Shown: piece after piece, positions 42,301 through 50,720 of the stretch
Layout: every line of letters starts with the position of its first letter
Position numbering within the stretch: the first letter of the stretch is position 1
NCBI GenBank assembly: GCA_947589095.1
Contig: CANQBX010000017.1
Coordinates: 1 to 60,607, forward strand
Length of the DNA stretch: 60,607 nt
Origin: an uncultured Lachnospiraceae bacterium
GTDB lineage: Bacteria > Bacillota > Clostridia > Lachnospirales > Lachnospiraceae
Reading direction: 5' to 3'
Notes under the pieces: model-generated
Database searches by the model: none
The model's input: only the letters and a program-made list of their open reading frames with translations
What the model was told of the DNA's origin: nothing
Made by a program: the position numbers and the translations under genes

Positions 42301-45300
42301 GGCATACGTTTGATTATGATCCGTCTTCCGGGACGTATATCAGCTTTGTGGGTGAGAGCCAGTACATTGAGTTGAGTGATTTAAATGGGGATAATATTCT
42401 TGATCAGAAAGATATTCCTGACGCTAACGCTGATGAAACGCATGATTGGAAGGATCTGAGTGTTCTTGGCACGGATGCAGATATGACAGAAACAACATGG
42501 GAGAAAACAGGAACCGGGATAAGTGCGCCTTTCCATGCGGTTCTCGATCGTAATCCCGGTACTGCCGAGATCACCATCAATATCACCAATGCCTCTGATC
42601 CCGGTGTGATTGAGATTTTGAAATATACTGGTGCGCTAGAGGACAGGAATTATCTCCAGGGAGCGACGTTCCGTATCTATACGAGTCTTGCCGGTGAAAG
42701 TGAAATTACTATTGACGCAGTGCAGCAGCGTATCAACGGCAATACAGCCGATGATCTGCAATGGTTGTCGGACCGCCAGGTAGGCAGTTCTTCTACCCGT
42801 GCCAACGGAAAGGTGGCGTTTGCCGGACTGGATCCGAATAAGCATTATGTCATCCGTGAGATGTTTGCTCCGGCAGGCTATCGTATTATGGAGACCCTTT
42901 ATCTGGTTCATCCGAAAAATACGCCTAACAATGAGTATTATCGGGAGAAGCCAGAGGGAATGACAGATGAGGATTGGGAAGACTGGAAGATGCGGAATTT
43001 TCTCTTTGGGGAGGACAACTATGTGCAGGCCACCATTGCCAATATTCCTGCCAACGGGGATATGGCTATACGTAAGCAGATCGATGGCCGTGCATGGAAT
43101 GAGGGAGATCAGTTTACTTTTGATATCGCGTTTCGTCAGAGCAACACGGATGGGACATTGATTACGGATATTACTGAGGGTGTTTTTGATAGTAGTTCGG
43201 GATTCTTTGTGATGGATGACACGGAGAAATCCTTGTTTGGAGATAATGGCAGCAGACAGAAAATTCTTGCTGATTTAAAGGAGTTTGTTAGCGGATTTAA
43301 TAATAATACAAACGACATCACTGTCAATTATCATAGCCAGTTTGCTACATCCGTTACCTCAGTTAATGGTGCTGCAGATATTGAGACTCCTATGGCGGAT
43401 ACAAAGCAGTCGGTAGGTCTGATAACCAGCTATACGGTGAAAGAAGAAAAACCGGACGATCCGGACGAAGACCAGGAGGAGCATCCGAACGATGCATCGT
43501 TAAATCGTTCAACACAGGGGACTATAGGCGGAGCTCAGGCCGTGGAACCGCATGTATTCCCGGCAGCGGGAATTTATACGTTTACTGTCAGTGAGAATGA
43601 TCTGGGCGGAGAGTTGTCCGGAACGCTGAGTAAATCAAACAGAGTGTTTGTGGTTGAAATTGAAGTGACCCGTGTTTTGGATCCCGGCGAAGACGAGGGA
43701 ATTCCTATCACTGCGGAAAATTCATATCTGAAAGCGGAAGTGCGCAATATTTATTCCCGTGATCCTAAAGAGGGTGCTGCGTCTCCGGCGTATCCGACAG
43801 ATTATAATTCTATGCGGCGTTATGCCGGGGTGGCTCCTACATTTGTTAATACTTATACCATACAGCCGGCAATTCAGACTACCAGCTACGCTATTACAAA
43901 GATATTCACTGGGCGGTTGGGGCAGAATGGACAGCCTGTTAATGATGAAGACGATGTAAAAAGAAATTGGCTTGCAAATGATAAGTTTACTGTTACCATA
44001 ACTGGAGCCAACGATCAGACTGTCGAAGCGCTCAAATCAAGTCAGCTCTACATCGGCGGTTTGCACGGTGGAATGGAAGGTGGGACATTTGCCGAAAAGA
44101 AGGAGATTGATTTTAATCAGAATAATGTGACCAATCGTAACAGTATGGCGGAGGGAGGCCAAAACCATGAGGTGGATAAGGGTCACACGTTCAATTTCGA
44201 GGAGATAGATTTCCACGATATTAAATTCCCTGTGGTATGGAAGTTTAATGCTGAGTGTACTGTGGATGGTGTCAATTATAAAGCTGGAGACATTGTGCCG
44301 GATGTTTCAAAGGTCGTATTCATTCCCACGGCTGAAGGAAGCGATGGACAGTATATATACGCTGAGGATCCGGAGAATGTGACGGGAAGTGAGCCTGAGG
44401 TCAGTTCCCATACCGGGGACCTGGTTTACACTCTCAGAATTGAAGAAACCAGACCGCAAGGGGCGTCGCCGGAAAATGAGTATACATTTGAAGGTATAAA
44501 ATATGACCCTAAGGTGTATACAATGGTTATCACTTTGCGGAATGCAGTGGCGGCTGATACGGAACATCCTTCTGCAGGAGTCCATGACGGCATTATAGAT
44601 GAAATGGACTTCGAGTTGTACGAATGCGCGCCGGATCATATCCATGCTGAAGGGGTTGAGCCGATTGCTACCTGTGAGACGGATCAGGAAGTTGTAACAA
44701 CTTTTGATGACTGGGTAAATGCTGTTTTCGAAAATGAAAGCTATGAATCAGATGAAGGAGCGTTTGAAGGAGCGGACGATTCCTGGAAGAACGGTTGGTA
44801 TTATGTTAATGCTGAGCAGATAATCAGGCAGGCTACGGTGGAGGAGTGGCAGGACGATAACGAGGATTATCAGAAAGGAAAGCCGGAAGTACTTAGCGTG
44901 ATGGCTACGAATTCTGGGCAAGCGGGAGCAGGTGAGCAGAAGATTTATATTGTGAGGGATGCTACCGCCCAAAACGCTTATAAAGTTGAGCATCCAGATG
45001 CTGGTCTTGTCTATACGTTTGACGAATTAGAGGAATACAATCTCACTTTTGTGGTCAAACGTGAGGGGCATCATGGTGTGTCCAATCACACGATGACCTT
45101 TGCCAATACTTATTCTGCCAGCGGCACTTGGACGCCAACAGTCGCAAAGACTTTGGCTGGCCGTGATTGGGAGACAGGTGAGGAATTTGAATTTACTCTA
45201 TCCTGCACCAAGTGGCCGGGAAGCGGAAATGATTATAATCCCGTACCTGACCGGAGACGGCTTAGGATAAGCAGGCCCATCTCTGGAACAGAAAATAGCG

Positions 45301-48300
45301 CTGTTTTTGATACTGTCACATTTACCGCTCCTGGAGAATATGAATTCAGGATTTCTGAAATTGGCAAAGGGCAGGGAATAGGCAGTGGTACGAGTACTGG
45401 CGATATCAATATCGAAGTAACTGTTTCGGATGATGGAAATGGCAGTCTGAATCTCACAGTTACCGGCAGTGGCGGTACAACGCCGGAAGAGCCGTCTAAT
45501 CATGTTGCCACAACCATTCATTTTGTTAATACTTATGACGAAAACGGCGAGTTTGAACTGAATCTGTCCAAGCAGCTTACCGGTCGGGACTGGAGAACAG
45601 ATGACGAGTTTGTTTTCAGCGTTAAGCCAGACAATGGACGAACGGAAGAGGATATTGCCAACGGGACGCTTATAGTTCCCGATAGTTGGATTATCAGTGG
45701 AAGTGATTATACAGTTAAGGTTGATAATAACAGTCCGGGAACAAAGAATGATGCTGCTGGTTGGGAAACGAAGACATTAAATCTTGGAAAGCTTCATGTG
45801 GGCAATCTGAAGACTCTGGGTGCAGAATATAAATTTACTATTGCGGAGAATACCAGAAGTTTTGATGATCAAAGTATCTATTGCGCCCAACCGTCAATGG
45901 AACTGACCCTTGCGGTCAGCAGTACGCCTCATACGGAAGGTGGTCTCACCGGCGGTCTGGAGTTCGTGGCGACCTATGCCTATCTGTCTGATCCGGACAC
46001 GAAGTACGGTGACCTGACACACCCGGTAGGGAGCATCACCCTTCCCTTCACCAACCGCTACTACGCATCCGCGTCCCCGTCCGGGAATAACAGCCGCCTC
46101 ACGATCGGCAAGGTGCTTACCGGCCGGGAGTGGCTGGAGGATGAGAGTTATGACGTGAAGCTGACGCTGAATGACGCGGACGGTAACGGCAAGGCGGAGA
46201 ATGTCCAGTATATTGCATATACCGGCGCCGCAACGCCAGGCAACGCGTATAGGGAATTCTCCGAGGCCGAGGACAGAACGCTTTCACTTACTTTCGACGG
46301 TACGGGCGCGGAGGATCCCGATAACTGGAATGTGGATTTCCGCTTCTACGAGGCAGGGGATTATGTGTTTACCGTCAGAGAAGCAAGCCCTGCCAACGGA
46401 AGCAGGAAAGCCAACGTTATCTGCGACGATACGGAGTATACGGTCACATTCAGCGTGACAAAGGATGAGTCAAATGATAACAGGCTGCAGGTGTCGCGGT
46501 CTGTCATGCCCGAGTCCAGTACAGCGTGGACGGCGGGCAGCAGTGCTGATATCGTGTTCGTCAACCGATATAAACCGGAGCCTGCTGTCTGGACGCCTTC
46601 GGTTACCAAAGAACTGAAGGGAAGAGGCTGGGTGGCTAATGACAGCTTTACATTCACTCTGGAGCGGACGAACGGCGATACAGACGGGGTGACGCTGGCT
46701 AAGAGCAGTGTTTCTATTACGAACGCGTCGGAGGCCGGAAGCGGCGTCAGTTTCGGAGATGTTATCTTCACTAAGGCGGGAACGTATCGATTTACGATTA
46801 CTGAGACAGATCCCGGTAATGGGATTACGCAGGAGACGCCGAACTTAGGCTCCATTGCTGTCGAGGTCGAGGTGACGGATCATCCGGCCGAAGGCAAGCT
46901 GAAGCTTAAGGTTACCGGTACAGGTGGAACAGCCGCTGAAGAAAATGACGCTGCGGCTACTACTATTCAATTTGTCAATACCTACAGTGAGAGCGGCACA
47001 TTCCCTATCAATCTGTCCAAGCTTCTTACCGGAAGAGACTGGAATGATGACGACACATTTACATTTGCGATCGAACCCGATGAGGTGACAAAGAGCGCTG
47101 TCGGGGGAACCGAAGGCAGACCGCTTACGGTTCCGGCAGGCTGGGGGGAACCCGACCCGGAAGGGAATTACACCGTTAATGTGACGAAGGATACTTCGGA
47201 GAAAACGGATGACGGCAATCCGGAGTGGGTGACCAGGGAGGCTGCGACCGGTTACCTGAACGTGGGTAATCTGCGCGCGCGGGGTGCCTCCTATGGGTTC
47301 TCCATTCGGGAGGATACGGATGGGTTCGAGGCGCAGCAGCTTTACTGCCGCCAGCCGCAGATCGATCTGAGCGTTACGGTCAGGAGCGAACAGACGGCGG
47401 ACGGCAGGCCGACCGGCGATCTGGAGTTCGTGGCGACCTATGCCTATCTGTCCGATCCGGACACGAAGTATGGTGACCCGACAAACCCGGTAGAGAGCAT
47501 CACGCTTCCCTTCACCAACCGCTATTTTGCCGGCAGCAGTCTTACGGTCGGTAAAGTTCTGGAGGGGCGGAACTGGCTGGCCGGCGAGAGTTATACGATA
47601 GAAATGGAACTGGCGGAGCGCAGCACCGGCAAAGCGGTGAACGTGCAGTACGCCGTCGCTACAGCGGGCAACGCGGACCGCTATAAAGAGCTTTCTGAGA
47701 CAGAGGGCGATACGGTTTCTCTTTCCTTTAAGAGCGAGGAAGGCGGCAGCGCTGGTCCCGCCGGGCGGCGCGTGGATTTCCGGTTCTTCGAGGCGGGAGA
47801 CTATGTGTTCACCGTTCGGGAGAAGAGCCCCGCGGACGGGGAGGAGAGACCCGGCGTCGCCTATGATGAGAGGCAGTACACGGTGACGTTCCGTGCGGAG
47901 AAAGGAACGGATGGAGCGCTGGCGGTGACGCGGTCCATTTCGCCGGATCCGGCGGCGGAAAAGCCGGAAGGAAGCCTGGCAGATGCAGATATCGTATTTG
48001 TCAATACATACACTCCCGCTCCGGCGTTCTGGACGCCTTCGGTGGTTAAGACGCTGAACGGCAGGGAATGGGCGAGCGGCGACAGCTTCGTGTTCAGCCT
48101 GAAGCTGACGGATGGAGACGAAGACGGCGTGAAGCTCGCAGACACGGCCGTGACCATCGGAGAGGCGGACGAGGGACATAAGGCCGGTTTTGGAGAGGCC
48201 GAATTTACGAAGGCCGGGACGTATACGTTTACGATTGGCGAGAAGGCGCCGGAGCATGGGATCGACGTCGATGATGCGGGAGCCTACTCCGTCAGGGTGA

Positions 48301-49052
48301 CCGCGGCGGATGATGCGGCCAGCGGACGGCTGAAGCTTTCGTTTGATCCGGAGAGTCTTACGCCTGCCGGAACCATTTCCGATGGCAGCTGGCATTATGA
48401 TACTGTCACAAGATTTGTGAATACATACAGTCAGGAGCCGGGAAAATTCACGCTGAATCTCAGGAAGATCCTGGAGGGCCGGGAATGGCTGGCAGACGAT
48501 GAATTCGTTTTCTCCGTTACCTTCACGGCTACGCCGAATGAAGCTGCGAAGACGGCGCGGAACTGGGAGTTCAGACGGCGCCTGATGTCTGAGCGGGTAT
48601 TGGAGGACGGCAGGGAGAACGCCGCGGAGGCATCTGCGGCAACGCCGAATGAGATCGAAAGCAGGGAGCAGAGTCGGGAATTCCGAAGCATCCTGCTGTC
48701 GGAGATCACAGTCGATCCGGCGGCAACGCCGAATAATACCCCAAGGGTGCTGCAGAGACAGATAGAGGAATCGCTGCCCGCGATCGTTGTGCCGGAAGAT
48801 ATCTGGGGACCGGCCCATGAAGCCACCGGCGCGTACACGTTCACGGTGAAGGGCGGCGGCGCTGCCGGCGACAGAAGCGTTGTCCTGCCGCTGGGCGAGA
48901 TCACGGTAAATGAACCGGGACAGTATGTATTTACCATCCGTGAGGTGCAGAGGTACGCCGACCAGGTTTATTGCCAGGAACCCAGGATCGTATTAACGGT
49001 CACGCAACGGTCATTATGGAGGATGGCGTGCCGAACGGAGAACTGCAGGTAG
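39306..49052 (+). CDS. Giant isopeptide-domain surface adhesin, N-terminal part (frameshifted)
   Basis: ATG 39306 follows AGGAGG; the 3,248-residue product starts with an Arg-rich signal peptide (hydrophobic LAGLLAVAMVFGLM, cut near AKAEE). Then come a large N-terminal region (~residues 40-700), a SdrD B-like segment (VFYDKDSNGKYDS), a SpaA-like domain (~42600-42900) and about ten FctA/Spy0128-type pilin domains, recognised by K-x-L-x-GR-x-W starts (for example VAKTLAGRDW) and F-V-N-T-Y ends; Lys, Asn and Glu of such domains form isopeptide bonds. The frame is lost near base 49003 and ends in a short wrong-frame tail (RMACRTENCR). The anchor is encoded in the next frame. Without repair the protein would be secreted, not wall-bound. 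Confidence 0.9.
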   Translation: MRTKWARDGRRMTRRFNSGGRRVLAGLLAVAMVFGLMNINLPEAKAEEKVDYEAEKKARQEEYEKKFDLETLTWRDNSARPYLYWRNDVFGGIEGKNYIHVYAFEGETICFGSNIYNSKLNMAGDREATEEEKKEIKKRLGYDEADDTVDTDISVDIVLTDLRGNRILYDVKQNGLGHIPNVQTEVLAKTLESPNGQSQGTYNYTPLTYKVTETGVYTFEFHSYDLSGTDGQSYKNISNFYSQSATRNENAQGALVAAWDVSVFNEQGYKKTGRVYADYLALQENGGEVRETYYVVTTDSYIYRWDWKGIKPNTYSFFADNRGLTDNATGSTLYKSVKEENNGTSNFKKFGASYKYPGSVNTDQAKSFYIFFEMPNADLNGHLYSRAIQPDPAENIRFVDTITDDEGKEVPGSYVGMGGYFAFDTREATTATLVLKFDEVTIGGSKGDYAPVTISGPVKPYSTNYFYWDGRDGKGTVIPEGDYKIEDLITLTTKAGEIHFPVHDVETSVKGFTFTRVSPIYNRAGEQISDLGDGNENILDATKSVIYYDDSAIYYGEHVGRTGLTESAVDRFENNTDNLMTNDDIGNPYYKYVNMNTDGGEYKARQTDYIKNNISAAKAGTANYIRIGDHSHTTNLIEYYDKDGAFLKDYESQKDKIDYLDSEKNPVGISSVSEKNTYDFGISDFWTFIPAEPAVIEDSAQTIRIIDGDAFNLTGQVFYDKDSNGKYDSMADSDSLLTGVTLNLYTKTADDEPITGSTYYTVDSVSGKVNSGDSIGMQRNVVRKFTGTVFDPEKTYYELFKSDVTPVEGRYFFTNIPYDKANGTEVVYEVCRPDASYVLTSGNTLPEPIKTTGDTYYGSYALYAYDTAGRGTEVQIIRVGEGEGMVNPDSNRTDGETNHTVTAVDVGYHYDAYTKLKLKKTYAVNGSVSLPQTTVFEVCYVDSTGTSHVYDELPLARIENEEYTYELLPSTMNGAEVTDWYTAAEYYIAAVDTKNYLFRHTFDYDPSSGTYISFVGESQYIELSDLNGDNILDQKDIPDANADETHDWKDLSVLGTDADMTETTWEKTGTGISAPFHAVLDRNPGTAEITINITNASDPGVIEILKYTGALEDRNYLQGATFRIYTSLAGESEITIDAVQQRINGNTADDLQWLSDRQVGSSSTRANGKVAFAGLDPNKHYVIREMFAPAGYRIMETLYLVHPKNTPNNEYYREKPEGMTDEDWEDWKMRNFLFGEDNYVQATIANIPANGDMAIRKQIDGRAWNEGDQFTFDIAFRQSNTDGTLITDITEGVFDSSSGFFVMDDTEKSLFGDNGSRQKILADLKEFVSGFNNNTNDITVNYHSQFATSVTSVNGAADIETPMADTKQSVGLITSYTVKEEKPDDPDEDQEEHPNDASLNRSTQGTIGGAQAVEPHVFPAAGIYTFTVSENDLGGELSGTLSKSNRVFVVEIEVTRVLDPGEDEGIPITAENSYLKAEVRNIYSRDPKEGAASPAYPTDYNSMRRYAGVAPTFVNTYTIQPAIQTTSYAITKIFTGRLGQNGQPVNDEDDVKRNWLANDKFTVTITGANDQTVEALKSSQLYIGGLHGGMEGGTFAEKKEIDFNQNNVTNRNSMAEGGQNHEVDKGHTFNFEEIDFHDIKFPVVWKFNAECTVDGVNYKAGDIVPDVSKVVFIPTAEGSDGQYIYAEDPENVTGSEPEVSSHTGDLVYTLRIEETRPQGASPENEYTFEGIKYDPKVYTMVITLRNAVAADTEHPSAGVHDGIIDEMDFELYECAPDHIHAEGVEPIATCETDQEVVTTFDDWVNAVFENESYESDEGAFEGADDSWKNGWYYVNAEQIIRQATVEEWQDDNEDYQKGKPEVLSVMATNSGQAGAGEQKIYIVRDATAQNAYKVEHPDAGLVYTFDELEEYNLTFVVKREGHHGVSNHTMTFANTYSASGTWTPTVAKTLAGRDWETGEEFEFTLSCTKWPGSGNDYNPVPDRRRLRISRPISGTENSAVFDTVTFTAPGEYEFRISEIGKGQGIGSGTSTGDINIEVTVSDDGNGSLNLTVTGSGGTTPEEPSNHVATTIHFVNTYDENGEFELNLSKQLTGRDWRTDDEFVFSVKPDNGRTEEDIANGTLIVPDSWIISGSDYTVKVDNNSPGTKNDAAGWETKTLNLGKLHVGNLKTLGAEYKFTIAENTRSFDDQSIYCAQPSMELTLAVSSTPHTEGGLTGGLEFVATYAYLSDPDTKYGDLTHPVGSITLPFTNRYYASASPSGNNSRLTIGKVLTGREWLEDESYDVKLTLNDADGNGKAENVQYIAYTGAATPGNAYREFSEAEDRTLSLTFDGTGAEDPDNWNVDFRFYEAGDYVFTVREASPANGSRKANVICDDTEYTVTFSVTKDESNDNRLQVSRSVMPESSTAWTAGSSADIVFVNRYKPEPAVWTPSVTKELKGRGWVANDSFTFTLERTNGDTDGVTLAKSSVSITNASEAGSGVSFGDVIFTKAGTYRFTITETDPGNGITQETPNLGSIAVEVEVTDHPAEGKLKLKVTGTGGTAAEENDAAATTIQFVNTYSESGTFPINLSKLLTGRDWNDDDTFTFAIEPDEVTKSAVGGTEGRPLTVPAGWGEPDPEGNYTVNVTKDTSEKTDDGNPEWVTREAATGYLNVGNLRARGASYGFSIREDTDGFEAQQLYCRQPQIDLSVTVRSEQTADGRPTGDLEFVATYAYLSDPDTKYGDPTNPVESITLPFTNRYFAGSSLTVGKVLEGRNWLAGESYTIEMELAERSTGKAVNVQYAVATAGNADRYKELSETEGDTVSLSFKSEEGGSAGPAGRRVDFRFFEAGDYVFTVREKSPADGEERPGVAYDERQYTVTFRAEKGTDGALAVTRSISPDPAAEKPEGSLADADIVFVNTYTPAPAFWTPSVVKTLNGREWASGDSFVFSLKLTDGDEDGVKLADTAVTIGEADEGHKAGFGEAEFTKAGTYTFTIGEKAPEHGIDVDDAGAYSVRVTAADDAASGRLKLSFDPESLTPAGTISDGSWHYDTVTRFVNTYSQEPGKFTLNLRKILEGREWLADDEFVFSVTFTATPNEAAKTARNWEFRRRLMSERVLEDGRENAAEASAATPNEIESREQSREFRSILLSEITVDPAATPNNTPRVLQRQIEESLPAIVVPEDIWGPAHEATGAYTFTVKGGGAAGDRSVVLPLGEITVNEPGQYVFTIREVQRYADQVYCQEPRIVLTVTQRSLWRMACRTENCR
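45957..46062 (+). repeat. Adhesin 106-bp repeat, copy A
   Basis: About 93 % identical to 47421-47526 (7 differences seen); encodes LEFVATYAYLSDPDTKYGD and following residues at the end of the second domain of each super-repeat. Confidence 0.85.
47421..47526 (+). repeat. Adhesin 106-bp repeat, copy B
   Basis: Offset 1,464 bases from copy A, the period of the three-domain super-repeat. Confidence 0.85.
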
Positions 49053-50521
49053 TCACCACTTATGGGTATTCCGGCAGCGGATCCTGGGAGGACAGCGGCG
49101 ACGCCACGACGATCCCATTTGTCAACAACGCCTACGCGGACGCCGGTTTCAGGCTGAGCAAGGTTCTGGATGGCAGAGACTGGGCGGACGGAGAATTCAG
49201 CGCCGCGGTGACATTGAAGGAAGCGGCAGGGCAGGTTCTCTGCGAGCGGGAGCCTGTGAGCCTGGACAGTCCGGTGACGGTCCCGCTGACGAGGACGGCC
49301 CAAACCGCCGGTTTCCGGTTCCTGAATGAAGGCAGATATGTATTTACCGTCGCCGAGGTTCATGGCCGCGCGCCGGGCGTCACCTATGACGACAGCGAAT
49401 ACACCGTAACGGCGGATGTGACGCTGGAAGGTGAGAAGCTGGAGGCCGGGATCACCGTTACCAAAGCGGGTGAAGCGGTTGAAGGGATATCCTTTGAAAA
49501 TACATACAGGGACGTTCCGACGACCGGAAGCCTGACGGTCAGCAAGACGGTCGTGGCCGATGATACCAGCGGCAGGTTCCATTTCACAGTGACGCTGGAT
49601 GATCCGTCTGTCGACGGTATCTATGGCGGCATGACGTTCAGCGGCGGTACCGCGGAATTTGAGCTGGGCCACAATGAGACCGTTACGGCTGACGGACTGC
49701 CCGCGGGCGCGGGTTATACGGTGACGGAGACGCCCGCCGCCGGGTATACTTCCGCCGCCGCAAATGATACCGGCGTCATCCCGGCCGGGAGCGCGGTCGC
49801 GGCGAGATTTACCAATACGGCGGAGAACGTGGCTCCTCCGCCCGCAGAAGACAAGACCGGGAGCCTGACGGTCAGCAAGACGGTGGCAGGCGTGTCCGGA
49901 GACAGGCAGAGAGCGTGGACGTTCGTTGTGACGCTGACGGACGCGGAGAATAACGCGGTCACCGGAGAGTACGGCGGACTGACTTTCACGGCCGAAGGAG
50001 CGAGCTTCTCCTTAAAGCATGGCGAGAGCAGGACGATCGCCGGTCTGCCGGCGGGTGTAAGATACGCCGTCACGGAGGCCGAGGCGGATGAGGACGGCTA
50101 CACGACCAGCGCGGTTGGCGCAAGCGGCGTGATCGCCGGGGATGAAGAGGCTCGGGCGAGCTATACCAATACCAGGAATGATAACCGTTCGGGACTCCCG
50201 CAGGATGACCCGGCGGATGATCCTGCGGATCATTCCGGCAGCGGCCGTTCGCCCTCTCAGCCGGCCGCTCAGCCGGAAAGCGCAGCGGCTGCGCAGACGG
50301 ACGACAGCCGGGAGGAAACACAGCCGGATCAGTCCCTGAGATTGCTGGCAGGCGGCCGGTCGGGCGATACGCTGGAAGACGTGCCGGAGACCGGAGACGA
50401 CAGACAGCTGGGACTTTGGCTGGCGCTTATGTTCCTGTCACTGGCCGGAATGATCGCGGCGGCTGTTCCGCTTATCAGAAAGAAGGATATGACCGGAGAA
50501 GGCCGTGGGAAGGATGAATAG
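48971..50521 (+). pseudogene. Giant adhesin, C-terminal part after the frameshift, with sortase anchor
   Basis: True continuation begins at about base 49004 (ATVIMEDGVPNGELQ), which matches the corresponding spot in the two earlier repeats. It contains one more FctA-type domain (FRLSKVLDGRDW), two GSLTVSKTV domains, a Pro/Asp/Ser/Gln-rich wall-spanning stretch and the sorting signal: VPETG (an LPxTG variant), a hydrophobic segment (LWLALMFLSLAGMIAAAVPLI) and RKK. One missing base relative to the upstream frame separates the parts. No ribosome site precedes any start here, so independent expression is unlikely. No sortase gene is in the window. Confidence 0.88.
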
Positions 50522-50526
50522 TATGT

Positions 50527-50561
50527 GCGGTCGGGCTTCTTGCCCGGCCGCCGCGTTTTTT
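50527..50561 (+). terminator. Terminator of the adhesin gene
   Basis: 10-bp stem GCGGTCGGGC/GCCCGGCCGC (one T-G pair), loop TTCTT, then CGCG and six T's. Confidence 0.75.
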
Positions 50562-50600
50562 CATGCGGGCAGGATGTCAGTGACGCTCTGCTTGTATTTT
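50562..50600 (+). repeat. Dispersed hairpin element copy 9
   Basis: GCAG...CTGC outer arms, loop TCAGTGA; first of three tandem copies. Confidence 0.8.
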
Positions 50601-50637
50601 CATGGTGCAAGGTGCCAGTGATGCCTTGTTTGTATTA
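50601..50637 (+). repeat. Dispersed hairpin element copy 10
   Basis: CAAGG/CCTTG arms around TGCCAGTGATG; followed by the spacer TGTATTACGTCAGTATGCA also found between copies 7 and 8. Confidence 0.85.
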
Positions 50638-50642
50638 CGTCA

Positions 50643-50681
50643 GTATGCAGAAAGCGTACCAGTGACGCGTTTCCTGTATTT
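50643..50681 (+). repeat. Dispersed hairpin element copy 11
   Basis: GAAAGCG ... CCAGTGA ... CGCGTTTC arms, tail CTGTATTT. Confidence 0.8.
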
Positions 50682-50693
50682 CTTGAGATGGTG

Positions 50694-50720
50694 GGTAAAA
50701 TGTTCCCCTGTGGTCAGACA
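50694..50720 (+). repeat. GGTAAATGTNCCCCTG motif, copy 2
   Basis: Overlaps the stop codon of the AAA_14 ATPase gene; partner of 38993-39018. Confidence 0.5.

Noticed and set aside
46845-48818. Long minus-strand open frame (657 codons) inside the adhesin
   Set aside because: It lies opposite a well-supported repetitive surface protein, has Arg/Pro-rich antisense composition, no ribosome site and no recognisable domain.
49000-49010. Programmed ribosomal frameshift in the adhesin
   Set aside because: No slippery heptamer, no stop-proximal slip site and no downstream pseudoknot was evident; simple base loss explains the break.
3914-50668. CRISPR array
   Set aside because: The repeated element is dispersed and palindromic with at most three copies together and no variable spacers of constant length; no cas genes.
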